Shown: positions 46,625 to 54,531 of the stretch, piece by piece
Position numbering within the stretch: position 1 is the stretch's first letter
How the letters are laid out: each line of letters begins with the position of its first letter
Assembly (NCBI GenBank): GCA_027531565.1
Contig: JAPZSB010000002.1
Coordinates: 124,001-188,000 of the forward strand
Source of the DNA: Beijerinckiaceae bacterium
Lineage (GTDB): Bacteria; Pseudomonadota; Alphaproteobacteria; Rhizobiales; Beijerinckiaceae
Direction of reading: 5' to 3'
Length of the DNA: 64,000 nucleotides
Notes under the pieces: model-generated
The model's input: only the letters and a program-made list of their open reading frames with translations
Told to the model about the DNA's origin: nothing
Database searches by the model: none
Program-made: the position numbers and the translations under genes

Positions 46625-47746
46625 GTGCCAGACGCCACCTTCGATGACCTGCCCGCGCTGGCGCAGCACCTGCGAGACGAGCTTGAGGCCAAGAGGTCCG
46701 TGCTGATCTATGCCTATAACGGCACGGGCAAGACCCGGCTTTCAACCGCCTTCAAGGACATCGGCAAGGTGGTGAATGCTGAGGGCGAGACGACTGCGCA
46801 GGACACGCTCTATTTCAACGCCTTCACCGAAGACCTGTTCTTCTGGGACAACGATCTGGCAAACGACGTTGCGCGCGTGCTGAGGATTAACAGCAATTCG
46901 CGCTTCTTCGCGGGGCTGGCCGAGTTGGAGATGGACAACCGCATCCGGCCTTTGCTGAACCGCTATGCCGATTTCGATTTCCGTATCGATACCACGGAAT
47001 GGACAGTCAGGTTCTCGCGTGTGGTGGAAACAGCCGGGACCACCACGACGGTCGACGACATCAAGATTTCACGCGGTGAGGAGAACGTCTTCATCTGGTG
47101 CTTTTTTCTCGCCATCGTCCAACTCGCTCTTGATGAGGCTGAGGCCTACAAGTGGGTGAAGTACGTCTACATCGACGACCCGATTTCCTCACTGGATGAG
47201 AGCAATGCGGTGATGGTGGCCCATCACCTTGCCCAGATGCTGAAGGACGCACCAAGCCGCATCCGGGTGGTTGTTTCGTCGCATCACGTGCTGTTCTTCA
47301 ACGTACTTTGCAATGAGATGAAGAAGCCGAGGGTGTATTTCATGACCCGGCAAAGGCAGGCAGGCGGACAGCTGTTTAGGGTCCAAGAGACGGATAGCAC
47401 GCCGTTCCTGTACCATCTGGCATCATTAGTCGAACTGCACGAAGCACGCAAATCTGGCGCGCTTTATACGCATCATTTCAATATGCTACGCCGGGTCATG
47501 GAGCAGACCGCTGCCTTCTTCGGCTACCCCAAATGGCATGACTGCATCAAGCCTGAGGCCGATGATCCAAACCAGACCATCTACAAGCGTATTATCGACC
47601 TGATGAGCCATGGCGACTATTCCTTGTATGAGCCCCGCGAGATGATGCCAGAGAACAAGGAACACTTTGGCAGGGTTTTGAAGCAGTTCATTACGCTGCA
47701 TCCCTTCAGCCCCGCGCTGTTTCCTGAGGAGGCCCCTGCCCAATGA
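46625..47746 (+). CDS. prrC: PrrC-like latent anticodon nuclease
   Basis: A 373-residue protein matching the layout of PrrC, the tRNA-Lys anticodon nuclease that a type I restriction enzyme keeps silent until phage proteins disable restriction. The NTPase part has Walker A YNGTGKT (31-37), the PrrC-typical NAFTEDLFFWDND (65-77), an ABC-like signature SRGEEN (149-154), Walker B YVYIDDPISSLD (180-191) and SSHHVLFFNVL (218-228). The nuclease part has Arg289-x3-Glu293 and, 36 residues on, His329 in LMSHGD. These correspond to PrrC Arg320, Glu324 and His356, and the shared FGYPKW lies between them. GTG start after GGGGAGGAC; ATGA overlap with hsdM. The target tRNA is not shown by sequence. Confidence 0.9.
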   Translation: MPDATFDDLPALAQHLRDELEAKRSVLIYAYNGTGKTRLSTAFKDIGKVVNAEGETTAQDTLYFNAFTEDLFFWDNDLANDVARVLRINSNSRFFAGLAELEMDNRIRPLLNRYADFDFRIDTTEWTVRFSRVVETAGTTTTVDDIKISRGEENVFIWCFFLAIVQLALDEAEAYKWVKYVYIDDPISSLDESNAVMVAHHLAQMLKDAPSRIRVVVSSHHVLFFNVLCNEMKKPRVYFMTRQRQAGGQLFRVQETDSTPFLYHLASLVELHEARKSGALYTHHFNMLRRVMEQTAAFFGYPKWHDCIKPEADDPNQTIYKRIIDLMSHGDYSLYEPREMMPENKEHFGRVLKQFITLHPFSPALFPEEAPAQ

Positions 47747-49398
47747 ACGACCACAACCAAAAACAGCTGGGCAAGACGCTTTGGAACATCGCCGACACGC
47801 TGCGCGGCGCGATGAACGCGGACGACTTCCGCGACTACATGCTGTCTTTCCTGTTCCTGCGCTACCTCTCCGACAATTACGAGGTGGCGGCGAAGAAGGA
47901 GCTCGGGCGGGACTATCCCGATCCCAACGCGATCGGCAATGGTGGGCGCTCGCCCCTGTCGGTCTGGTATACGCAGAACCCCGATGATGTCGCCGCGTTC
48001 GAGAAGCAGATGCGCCTCAAGGCGCACTACGTCATCAAGCCGGAACACCTTTGGACCAGCATCGCCTACATGGCGCGCACCCAGAACGACGAGCTTCTGA
48101 ACACTCTGCAAGCGGGTTTCAAGTACATCGAGAACGAGTCGTTCCAGAGCACATTCGGCGGCCTGTTCTCTGAGATCAATCTCGGCTCCGACAAGCTCGG
48201 GCGGACATACGCCGATCGCAACGCCAAACTCTGCGCCATCATCACCGAGATCGCCAAAGGGCTCGCCGACTTCTCCTCGGATGTGGATGCGCTTGGCGAC
48301 GCCTACGAATATCTCATCGGCCAATTCGCCGCCGGCTCCGGCAAGAAGGCCGGCGAGTTCTATACCCCGCAACAGGTGTCAGACATCCTCTCCGCTATCG
48401 TGACCCTCGACAGCCAGGAACCCGCAACCGGAAAGAAGGAAAGGCTCGCCAGCGTGCTCGACTTCGCGTGCGGTTCAGGCTCGTTGCTGCTGAACGTGCG
48501 CAAGCGCATGGGTCCGCACGGCATCGGCAGGATTTACGGGCAGGAAAAGAACATCACCACTTACAACCTTGCCCGCATGAACATGCTCTTGCACGGCGTT
48601 AAGGACACCGAGTTCGAAATCTACCACGGTGATACCCTCAACAATGACTGGGACATTCTGCGCGAGTTGAACCCCGCCAAGAAGCCCTCCTTCGATGCGA
48701 TCGTGGCCAACCCACCCTTCAGCTTGCGCTGGGATCCGACCGAGGCGATGGGCGATGATGTGCGGTTCAAGAACTACGGGCTGGCGCCAAAGTCGGCTGC
48801 GGACTTCGCCTTCCTGCTCCACGGGTTCCACTACCTGAAGGATGAGGGCGTGATGGCCATCATCCTGCCCCATGGGGTGCTGTTCAGGGGCGGGGCGGAA
48901 GAGCGCATCCGAACCAAGCTGCTGAAGGATGGGCATATCGATACGGTGATCGGCCTGCCCGCGAACCTGTTCTATTCCACCGGCATCCCGGTCTGCATCC
49001 TCGTGCTGAAGAAGTGCAAGAAGCCTGACGACGTGCTCTTCATCAACGCTGCCGAGCACTTTCTGAAGGATAAGCGTCAAAACAAATTGGGAGATGGCAA
49101 GAATGAGACGCCGGATCATATCGGCAAGATTGTCTCCACTTACCAATTCCGCACGGAAGAGGACCGCTATTCCAAGCGCGTGAGCATGGAGCGGATCGCT
49201 GAGGAAGGCTATAACCTTAACATCTCGCGCTACATCAGCACTGCGGTAGGCGAAGAGGAGATACGGCTAGAGACTGTACACCAACGACTGCTCGATATCG
49301 AAGGAGACATCCGGAAATCCACGGCGAAACACAACGGGTTCCTAAAGGAGCTTGGGCTGGATCTCTTGCCAACGGACATGGATGAGCGCGAGCATTGA
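47743..49398 (+). CDS. hsdM: Type I restriction-modification DNA methyltransferase, M subunit
   Basis: A 551-residue N6-adenine methyltransferase. The N-terminal helical HsdM domain (about 8-140, LWNIADTLRGAMNADDFRDY) is followed by the SAM site DFACGSG (240-246) and the catalytic NPPF (323-326). The C-terminal part contacts HsdS. GEFYTPQQV before motif I is typical. With HsdS it forms the protective methylase; with HsdR, the nuclease. It is the last gene of the operon and overlaps prrC by four bases, so anticodon nuclease and protective methylase are translationally coupled. Confidence 0.96.
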   Translation: MNDHNQKQLGKTLWNIADTLRGAMNADDFRDYMLSFLFLRYLSDNYEVAAKKELGRDYPDPNAIGNGGRSPLSVWYTQNPDDVAAFEKQMRLKAHYVIKPEHLWTSIAYMARTQNDELLNTLQAGFKYIENESFQSTFGGLFSEINLGSDKLGRTYADRNAKLCAIITEIAKGLADFSSDVDALGDAYEYLIGQFAAGSGKKAGEFYTPQQVSDILSAIVTLDSQEPATGKKERLASVLDFACGSGSLLLNVRKRMGPHGIGRIYGQEKNITTYNLARMNMLLHGVKDTEFEIYHGDTLNNDWDILRELNPAKKPSFDAIVANPPFSLRWDPTEAMGDDVRFKNYGLAPKSAADFAFLLHGFHYLKDEGVMAIILPHGVLFRGGAEERIRTKLLKDGHIDTVIGLPANLFYSTGIPVCILVLKKCKKPDDVLFINAAEHFLKDKRQNKLGDGKNETPDHIGKIVSTYQFRTEEDRYSKRVSMERIAEEGYNLNISRYISTAVGEEEIRLETVHQRLLDIEGDIRKSTAKHNGFLKELGLDLLPTDMDEREH

Positions 49399-50011
49399 GG
49401 CAAATTGTCCGAGGGGATTAGGGGCAATGCGCTCACCCATTGAAAGTCATCCACCCCCAGCCACAAAAATTGTTGGTCTTTTTGTTGGTCTTTTGAAAAT
49501 CCAATTAAATTTTTATATTGAAAAACAAATAGATAATCCGTTATCGCGGTTCCCTCTTGCGCACCATTTTCCCCTCCACAGACGTCCGCCTTCGTCCGTA
49601 AACGTCTGAAAAATCAAGATAAATCAGGGTCTATGTGTCCGCTGGCGTCTCGCGACGTCCGCTTTCGTGCGCTTGCATCCGCCTAAATTGTTGGGTTTCA
49701 TGTCGGGTATCGGGCAAAGCCAGACATCCCCGACCAACAGGCTGACCCGTGGATTCCGCCGCGATGCGGAACGGGCGGTGGCGGCCGCGTTCCGGTTTCC
49801 CTCGAGCTGCAAAGCGGAGGATTCCGGTTTGCCAGCAAGATAAAGGCCTTGACGCGGGAAGGCTCGATTCCGCACGCTGCGAATGCAGGGGTCGGAGCGG
49901 GAGTTCAGCCGTTGGCAGGATGCCGGCTTTCCGGGTTGTCGTCCGCGCGCCGGACCGGTGTCCGACGGGGCCGCCCTGTCCGGGGACCGAATTCAGAAGG
50001 AGAGTTTCGGG
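49399..50011. other. Island right junction and gene-free flank
   Basis: This 613-base stretch has no intact gene. It holds AT-rich island-end sequence (49440-49545), the right attachment copy and 110 bases of repeat (49550-49675). A 60-base stretch follows with TTGTTGG ... CCAACAG inverted motifs like those in the integrase leader (about 49687-49741). Then comes degenerate sequence whose translation from 49741 (LTRGFRRDAERA) faintly recalls the integrase opening LTDTAIRNAKPG. The last 20 bases hold the AGAAGGAGAG ribosome binding site of the next gene. Confidence 0.6.
49550..49675 (+). repeat. Right direct repeat (attR and flank)
   Basis: A copy of 37520-37646. The tRNA-derived core reads TTCCCTCTTGCGCACCA, one G fewer than in the tRNA, and the following 109 bases match the integrase leader with about ten changes. 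It is not a working tRNA: nothing upstream of the T-stem 3' half is repeated. Confidence 0.9.
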
Positions 50012-51082
50012 ATGAGCAGGGCCATGAACGCGATTGCCGGCAACGCCATAATCAGAAAATTCATCGGTCCGGTGGCCGGGGCGGCGCTCGTGATGCTGAC
50101 GGCGCAGGGGCCGGCCGTGGCGCAGCAGGTCAACATCCTCTGCGCGCCGGTGGCGGAATGGTGTGAGGCGATTGTCGCAGCGTTCCAGCGCGATACCGGG
50201 ATCAAGGTCAACATGGCGCGGAAATCGGGCGGTGAGATCCTGGCGCAGATCCGGGCGGAGGCGCAGAATCCGCGCACCGATATCTGGTTCGGCGGGTCGG
50301 TCGAGGCGCATATGGCGGCGGCGGAAGAAGGCCTGCTTGCCAAGTATGCATCGCCGAACATGAAGGACCTCCATCCCTGGGCGGTGCGGGCCCATGAGCA
50401 GGCCAATGGGTTTGCCGTCGGGGTCTCGTCCGGCATCATCGGGCTGGTGCATAACAGCGCCGTGGCCACGAAGAAGGGCTTCACACCGCCGAAGAGCTGG
50501 AATGACCTGCTGGATCCGAAACTCAAGGGCGAGATCCAGATGCCGAACCCGAATTCCTCCTCGACGGCCTATACGATCATTGCCGGGCTCGTGCAGCTGA
50601 TGGGCGAGGATCAGGCCTTCGCCTTCCTCGCCAGGATGCATCCGAACGTCAATTCCTACACGAGGTCGGGCTCCGCGCCGCAGAAGGCCGTGGCGCAGGG
50701 CGAGAGCGGCGTGTCGATCGGGTTCAATTTCGACATTCCCACGGACAAGGCGCGCGGCTTCCCGATCGATATCGTGTTCCCGGCCGAGGGCACGAGCTAC
50801 GAAGTGGCGGGGATGTCGCTCGTCAAGGGCAGCCGGAACGAGGCGGCGGCGAAGCGGTTCTATGACTGGTACCTGACGGCGGCAGCGCAGGATATCTCGG
50901 CCTCGATCGGGCAGTTCCATATTCCCGCGCACAAGGGTGCCAGGCCGGACGACCGGATCCCCGATACGGCGAAGCTCAAGCTGATCGATTACGATTTCAG
51001 GACTTTCGGGGCCGCGGCCAAGCGCAGGGAGATCCTCGCCCGCTGGGATCGCGAGATCGGGTCGCGCCCGGTCGGCCAGTAA
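50012..51082 (+). CDS. Periplasmic substrate-binding protein of an AfuA/Fbp-like ABC importer
   Basis: A 356-residue exported binding protein (signal core about 18-35, cleavage near AVAQQ). It has the type II periplasmic-binding fold of the ferric-iron/AfuA group: VNILCAPVAEWCEAIVAAFQ, GGEILAQIRAEAQNPRTDIWFGG, NSSSTAYTI and SYTRSGSAPQKAVAQGE. AfuA relatives bind either ferric iron or sugar phosphates, and the ligand cannot be fixed from sequence. The ATG at 50012 follows AGAAGGAGAG. The permease gene starts 12 bases after its stop. Confidence 0.85.
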   Translation: MSRAMNAIAGNAIIRKFIGPVAGAALVMLTAQGPAVAQQVNILCAPVAEWCEAIVAAFQRDTGIKVNMARKSGGEILAQIRAEAQNPRTDIWFGGSVEAHMAAAEEGLLAKYASPNMKDLHPWAVRAHEQANGFAVGVSSGIIGLVHNSAVATKKGFTPPKSWNDLLDPKLKGEIQMPNPNSSSTAYTIIAGLVQLMGEDQAFAFLARMHPNVNSYTRSGSAPQKAVAQGESGVSIGFNFDIPTDKARGFPIDIVFPAEGTSYEVAGMSLVKGSRNEAAAKRFYDWYLTAAAQDISASIGQFHIPAHKGARPDDRIPDTAKLKLIDYDFRTFGAAAKRREILARWDREIGSRPVGQ

Positions 51083-51094
51083 TCCCGCCGATTG

Positions 51095-53305
51095 ATGCGC
51101 CGGGGAGAGCGCGTTCCCGCGGGGTGGTGGCTGGTGCTGGCGGCGGGCCTTGTCGTGTGGCCCTGGCACATGGTGCAGGACGGATCGGGGCTTTTGCGCC
51201 CGGATGCCCTGTTCGAGGCGGACGCCGATTCCGCCAGTGCGCTGGCCCAGGCCACCCGTCATGGTCGCTTCTGGTTCTGGCCAATTCTTGCGGCAGCGCT
51301 GATGGCGCTGCCGGGGCTTTTCCCCGCGGGTGACCGGCGCCGGCGGGGTGCCTGGCTTGTCGGTGCCGGCGCGGCGGGGCTTGCCGCAATCCTGCTGCAG
51401 GGCTGGCTCATCGGCATCCGCGGCTGGACCTACCCGGTTCTCGGGGAGTGGTTCGGGCCGCTCGAGGCCCGGCAATTCGGAATGGGCTGGGGCGGGACGA
51501 TGGCCGGCCTCGCTTTCGGGGCCCTGCTCGCGCAGGGGCTCGCGCTGCGGGGCGCGTTCGGGGGCGACCGGTTCGTGGCCGGAGCGGTTCTCGGTCTTGC
51601 CGCCTGCATCCTGCTTTTCACCGTCTGGCCGGTCCTGACCATCTTCGGGCAGACCTTCACGTTGCCGGCGGGGCTGAGCGCCAGCCAGGCCATGGCCGAG
51701 CGCGTCTTCAGCCCCAAGATCTGGAGCCTCGCCTGCCTTGGCTCCGGCGGCAGCTGCGGCGTCGCCTGGAATACGCTCGCACTGGGCATCAGCACGGCGA
51801 CCGCCTGCACCCTGCTGGGCCTGTGCTTTGCGCTCGTCGTCACGCGGACCGGGTTCCGCTTCGGCAGGGCGCTGCGGCTGCTGACGATCCTGCCGATCAT
51901 CACACCGCCCTTCGTGATCGGCCTCGGGCTGATCCTGATCTTCGGCCGGGCGGGGCTTGTCAACCAGATCGTCGCGGCCGTCAGCGGCCTCGATCTCGGA
52001 CGCTGGATCTACGGGATGAACGGGGTGTGGCTGGCGCAGGTCTTCTCCTTCACGCCCACGGCCTTCCTCGTGCTGATCGGCGTGGTGCAGGGCCTTTCCC
52101 CGACGCTGGAGGAAGCGTCGCAGACCTTGCGTGCAAGACCAATGCAGACTTTCCGCTCGGTGACGCTGCCGCTGATGCGGCCGGGCCTCGCCAATGCCTG
52201 GCTGGTGGTGTTCGTCGAGAGCCTGGCCGATTTCGGCAATCCGATCCTGCTCGGTGGCTCCTTCGGCGTGCTCTCGACCGAGATCTTCTTTGCCGTGGTC
52301 GGGGCGCAGGCGGATTTCGGACGGGCCGGCATGCTGGCCATGATCCTGCTCGTCTTCGCTCTCGTGGCCTTCCTCGCACAGAGGCGGATCCTCGGCCGGG
52401 CGTCCTATGTCTCGATGACCGGGAAGGGGGATGCCGGGCTCCCCACCGCGCTGCCGGCCGGGATCCGCCGGCTGGCCTTCGCCATCGCGCTGCCCTGGGC
52501 GCTGCTTACAATCATCGTCTATTGCCTTGCGCTGGCGGGGGGATTCGTGAAGGTCTGGGGCCGGGACTGGACGCCGACGCTCTCGCATTTCGGCCGGGCC
52601 TTCGCGATCGAGCAGACGCCGAACGGCCTTCTGTTCACGGGCGGGGCGTGGAGTTCGCTCGTCACGACCCTCCAGCTGGCGCTGGTTGCCGCTCCGCTGA
52701 CGGCAGGCCTCGGCCTGCTGGCGGCCTGGCTGCTGTCGCGCCAGAGTTTCCGGGGCCGGACCCTGCTGGAATTCGCGCTGATGCTTACCTTCTGCGTGCC
52801 GGGAACGGTAATCGGCGTGGCCTATATCCTGACGTTCAACCTGCCGCCGGTGGAGATTACCGGCACGGCGATCATCCTCGTCATTTGCTTCATCTTCCGG
52901 AATCTGCCGGTCGGCGTGCGCTCCGGCATGGCGGCGATGAGCCAGCTCGACCGTTCGCTGGACGAAGCTTCCGCGACACTCCGGGCCAGCACGGTACAGA
53001 CCTTGTTCCGCGTTGTCCTGCCGCTGCTCAAGCCGGCCATCGTGACGGCTCTGGTCTATTCGTTCGTGCGGGCGATGACCACGGTTTCTGCCGTGATCTT
53101 CCTGACTTCGGCCCAATACGAAATGGCCACGGTCTTCATCATCAACCGGGCGATCAACGGTGATTACGGGATCGCCATTGCCTATTCGTCGGTGCTGATC
53201 GTGCTGATGGTCACCGCGATCGGCCTGATCCAGCTCGTGATCGGGGAAAGGCGGCTCGGGCGCCGGCGCGCCGGGGACGAGGCGGGTGAAACGGCACCGG
53301 CCTGA
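51095..53305 (+). CDS. Double-domain ABC permease, AfuB/FbpB-like
   Basis: A 736-residue inner-membrane protein with two fused BPD-type permease domains and an extra N-terminal group of about four helices (15-190). The ATPase-docking EAA loops are EEASQTLRARPMQTFRSVTLP (near 350) and DEASATLRASTVQTLFRVVLP (near 630). It should work with the upstream binding protein as a ferric iron or sugar-phosphate importer. No ATPase gene accompanies the pair in this window. The ATG at 51095 is adjacent to an in-frame TTG. Confidence 0.88.
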   Translation: MRRGERVPAGWWLVLAAGLVVWPWHMVQDGSGLLRPDALFEADADSASALAQATRHGRFWFWPILAAALMALPGLFPAGDRRRRGAWLVGAGAAGLAAILLQGWLIGIRGWTYPVLGEWFGPLEARQFGMGWGGTMAGLAFGALLAQGLALRGAFGGDRFVAGAVLGLAACILLFTVWPVLTIFGQTFTLPAGLSASQAMAERVFSPKIWSLACLGSGGSCGVAWNTLALGISTATACTLLGLCFALVVTRTGFRFGRALRLLTILPIITPPFVIGLGLILIFGRAGLVNQIVAAVSGLDLGRWIYGMNGVWLAQVFSFTPTAFLVLIGVVQGLSPTLEEASQTLRARPMQTFRSVTLPLMRPGLANAWLVVFVESLADFGNPILLGGSFGVLSTEIFFAVVGAQADFGRAGMLAMILLVFALVAFLAQRRILGRASYVSMTGKGDAGLPTALPAGIRRLAFAIALPWALLTIIVYCLALAGGFVKVWGRDWTPTLSHFGRAFAIEQTPNGLLFTGGAWSSLVTTLQLALVAAPLTAGLGLLAAWLLSRQSFRGRTLLEFALMLTFCVPGTVIGVAYILTFNLPPVEITGTAIILVICFIFRNLPVGVRSGMAAMSQLDRSLDEASATLRASTVQTLFRVVLPLLKPAIVTALVYSFVRAMTTVSAVIFLTSAQYEMATVFIINRAINGDYGIAIAYSSVLIVLMVTAIGLIQLVIGERRLGRRRAGDEAGETAPA

Positions 53306-53311
53306 CGGCTT

Positions 53312-53701
53312 TCAGTTGACCAGCAGCCAGATCATCGCGGCGCCGAGCGCCAGGTTCGTCACCTGGTGGAGGAACTGGTCGAAGCCGAACAGCCACCAAT
53401 AGGCCGGCGCCTCGGGTTCCAGCCGGAAATGCCGGCCGACCAGTGCCTTCATGCGGTCAATGGCGGTATGGATGACGAAATCCGCGAGGCCCAGCCACCA
53501 GCCCTCCGGCACGAAGGCGAGGGCGACGAGCCCGGTGCCGAGGCCATGCAGGCCGGCATGGCAGGCCAGAGGCAGGGTCCAGCCCGACGGAGCTTCCTTG
53601 CCCGAGGCCATCCAGCGGTTCTGCAGGACGAAATCGGCGAGGAAATGTTTCAGCGTCAGGGCCGCGATCAGCCAGAAGACGAGAGGGGTCAGAAGGGGCA
53701 T
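53312..53701 (-). CDS. DUF3307 membrane protein
   Basis: A 129-residue protein with about four hydrophobic helices. The DUF3307 features are the opening ALTLKHFLADFVLQNRWMAS, the histidines in LACHAGLHGLGTG, VIHTAIDRMK and the C-terminal FDQFLHQVTNLAL. Function is unknown; in other bacteria the gene often adjoins SatD-like genes, but not here. It is convergent with the permease, six bases apart, and follows the polyamine operon on the same strand. Confidence 0.85.
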   Translation of the reverse strand: MPLLTPLVFWLIAALTLKHFLADFVLQNRWMASGKEAPSGWTLPLACHAGLHGLGTGLVALAFVPEGWWLGLADFVIHTAIDRMKALVGRHFRLEPEAPAYWWLFGFDQFLHQVTNLALGAAMIWLLVN

Positions 53702-53742
53702 CCGGCTGCGCTTGTTGGCGAGGTGTCATCAGTGGACAAGTG

Positions 53743-54531
53743 TCATGGGCGGGCAAGAGCATCGCGCTTGATCAGCAGCGAGGCAAGCACCACCACAGTA
53801 GCGACCAGCCCGATCAGAAGCGTCGATGCGGCGTTGATCTCCGGTGTCACGCCCAGCCGGACCGAGGAATAGATCCGCATCGGCAGCGTCGTCGAGCCCG
53901 GCCCGGAGGTGAAGGAGGCGAGGACGAGATCATCGAGCGACAGCGTGAAGGCCAGCAGCCAGCCCGCGAGAATGGCCGGCGCGATCATCGGCAGGGTAAT
54001 CGCGAAGAACACACGGAGAGGCGTTGCGCCAAGATCCTGCGCGGCTTCCTCGAGGCTGCGGTCGAGCATGGCAAGCCGCGCCTGGATGACGATGGTGGCG
54101 AAGCAGGCGGTGAGCGTCACGTGGGCAATGGTCACGGTCCAGAAGCCGCGCTCGGCATCGATTCCGACGAAGAGCAGCAGCAGGGCAAGGCCGGTGATCA
54201 CCTCCGGCATGACCAGCGGTGCGGCGATCATGCCGGCGAAGAGGGTGCGCCCGGCAAAACGCCCGAACCGGGCCAGGGCCAAAGCCGAGAGCAGGCCGAG
54301 GATCGTGGCGACGCTTGCGGAGACGAGGGCCAGTTTCAGCGAGAGCCACGCCGCATCGAGGAGCGCCTGGTTCTGCAGCAGGGACGCATACCAGCGGGTC
54401 GAGAACCCGCCCCAAACCGTCACCAGCCGTGAAGCGTTGAAGGAATAGAGCACCAGGACGAGGATCGGCAGGTAGAGGAAGGCAATGCCGAAAACGAGGG
54501 CGAGGAGATGCGGGGCGCGCAGGCGGTTCAT
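53743..54531 (-). CDS. potI: Polyamine ABC transporter permease (PotI/PotC-like)
   Basis: A 262-residue permease with six predicted helices and the EAA loop EEAAQDLGATPLRVFFAITLP near residue 160. YSFNASRLVTVWGGFSTRWY after the first helix is typical of PotC/PotI. It overlaps the PotH-like gene by four bases and is the last gene of the potF-potG-potH-potI unit. The substrate class (putrescine or spermidine) is inferred from the whole operon. Confidence 0.93.
   Translation of the reverse strand: MNRLRAPHLLALVFGIAFLYLPILVLVLYSFNASRLVTVWGGFSTRWYASLLQNQALLDAAWLSLKLALVSASVATILGLLSALALARFGRFAGRTLFAGMIAAPLVMPEVITGLALLLLFVGIDAERGFWTVTIAHVTLTACFATIVIQARLAMLDRSLEEAAQDLGATPLRVFFAITLPMIAPAILAGWLLAFTLSLDDLVLASFTSGPGSTTLPMRIYSSVRLGVTPEINAASTLLIGLVATVVVLASLLIKRDALARP

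Larger units (their letters stand above)
37520..49566. mobile_element. tRNA-Thr-integrated genomic island carrying a type I R-M / PrrC module
   Basis: The island is bounded by the 3' end of tRNA-Thr (TTCCCTCTTGCGGCACCA at 37520-37537) and a near-copy at 49550-49566. It begins with an intact tyrosine integrase directed inward and holds a second tyrosine recombinase, an AlpA-like regulator, an HTH protein, one unrecognised protein and hsdR-hsdS-prrC-hsdM. Codon choice is visibly less GC-biased than in the flanks, especially in hsdS and the 311-residue protein. The span is about 12 kb. I see no conjugation, replication or capsid genes, so it would depend on another element for transfer. Confidence 0.88.

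Noticed and set aside
49550-49566. A second tRNA gene at the right island end
   Set aside because: Only the 3' 17 bases are present; there is no D arm, anticodon arm or acceptor 5' strand.
37538-49566. The island as a complete prophage or conjugative element
   Set aside because: No capsid, terminase, tail, relaxase or type IV secretion genes are present.
37520-49675. CRISPR array or other short regularly spaced repeats in the island
   Set aside because: The only repeats are the attachment flanks, the integrase-leader motifs and the paired palindromes; none has regular spacers.
49631-53116. A 1161-codon minus-strand open frame opposite the AfuA/AfuB-like genes
   Set aside because: Low-complexity Arg/Gly/Pro/Glu sequence and full overlap with two well-supported genes show it is a compositional artefact.
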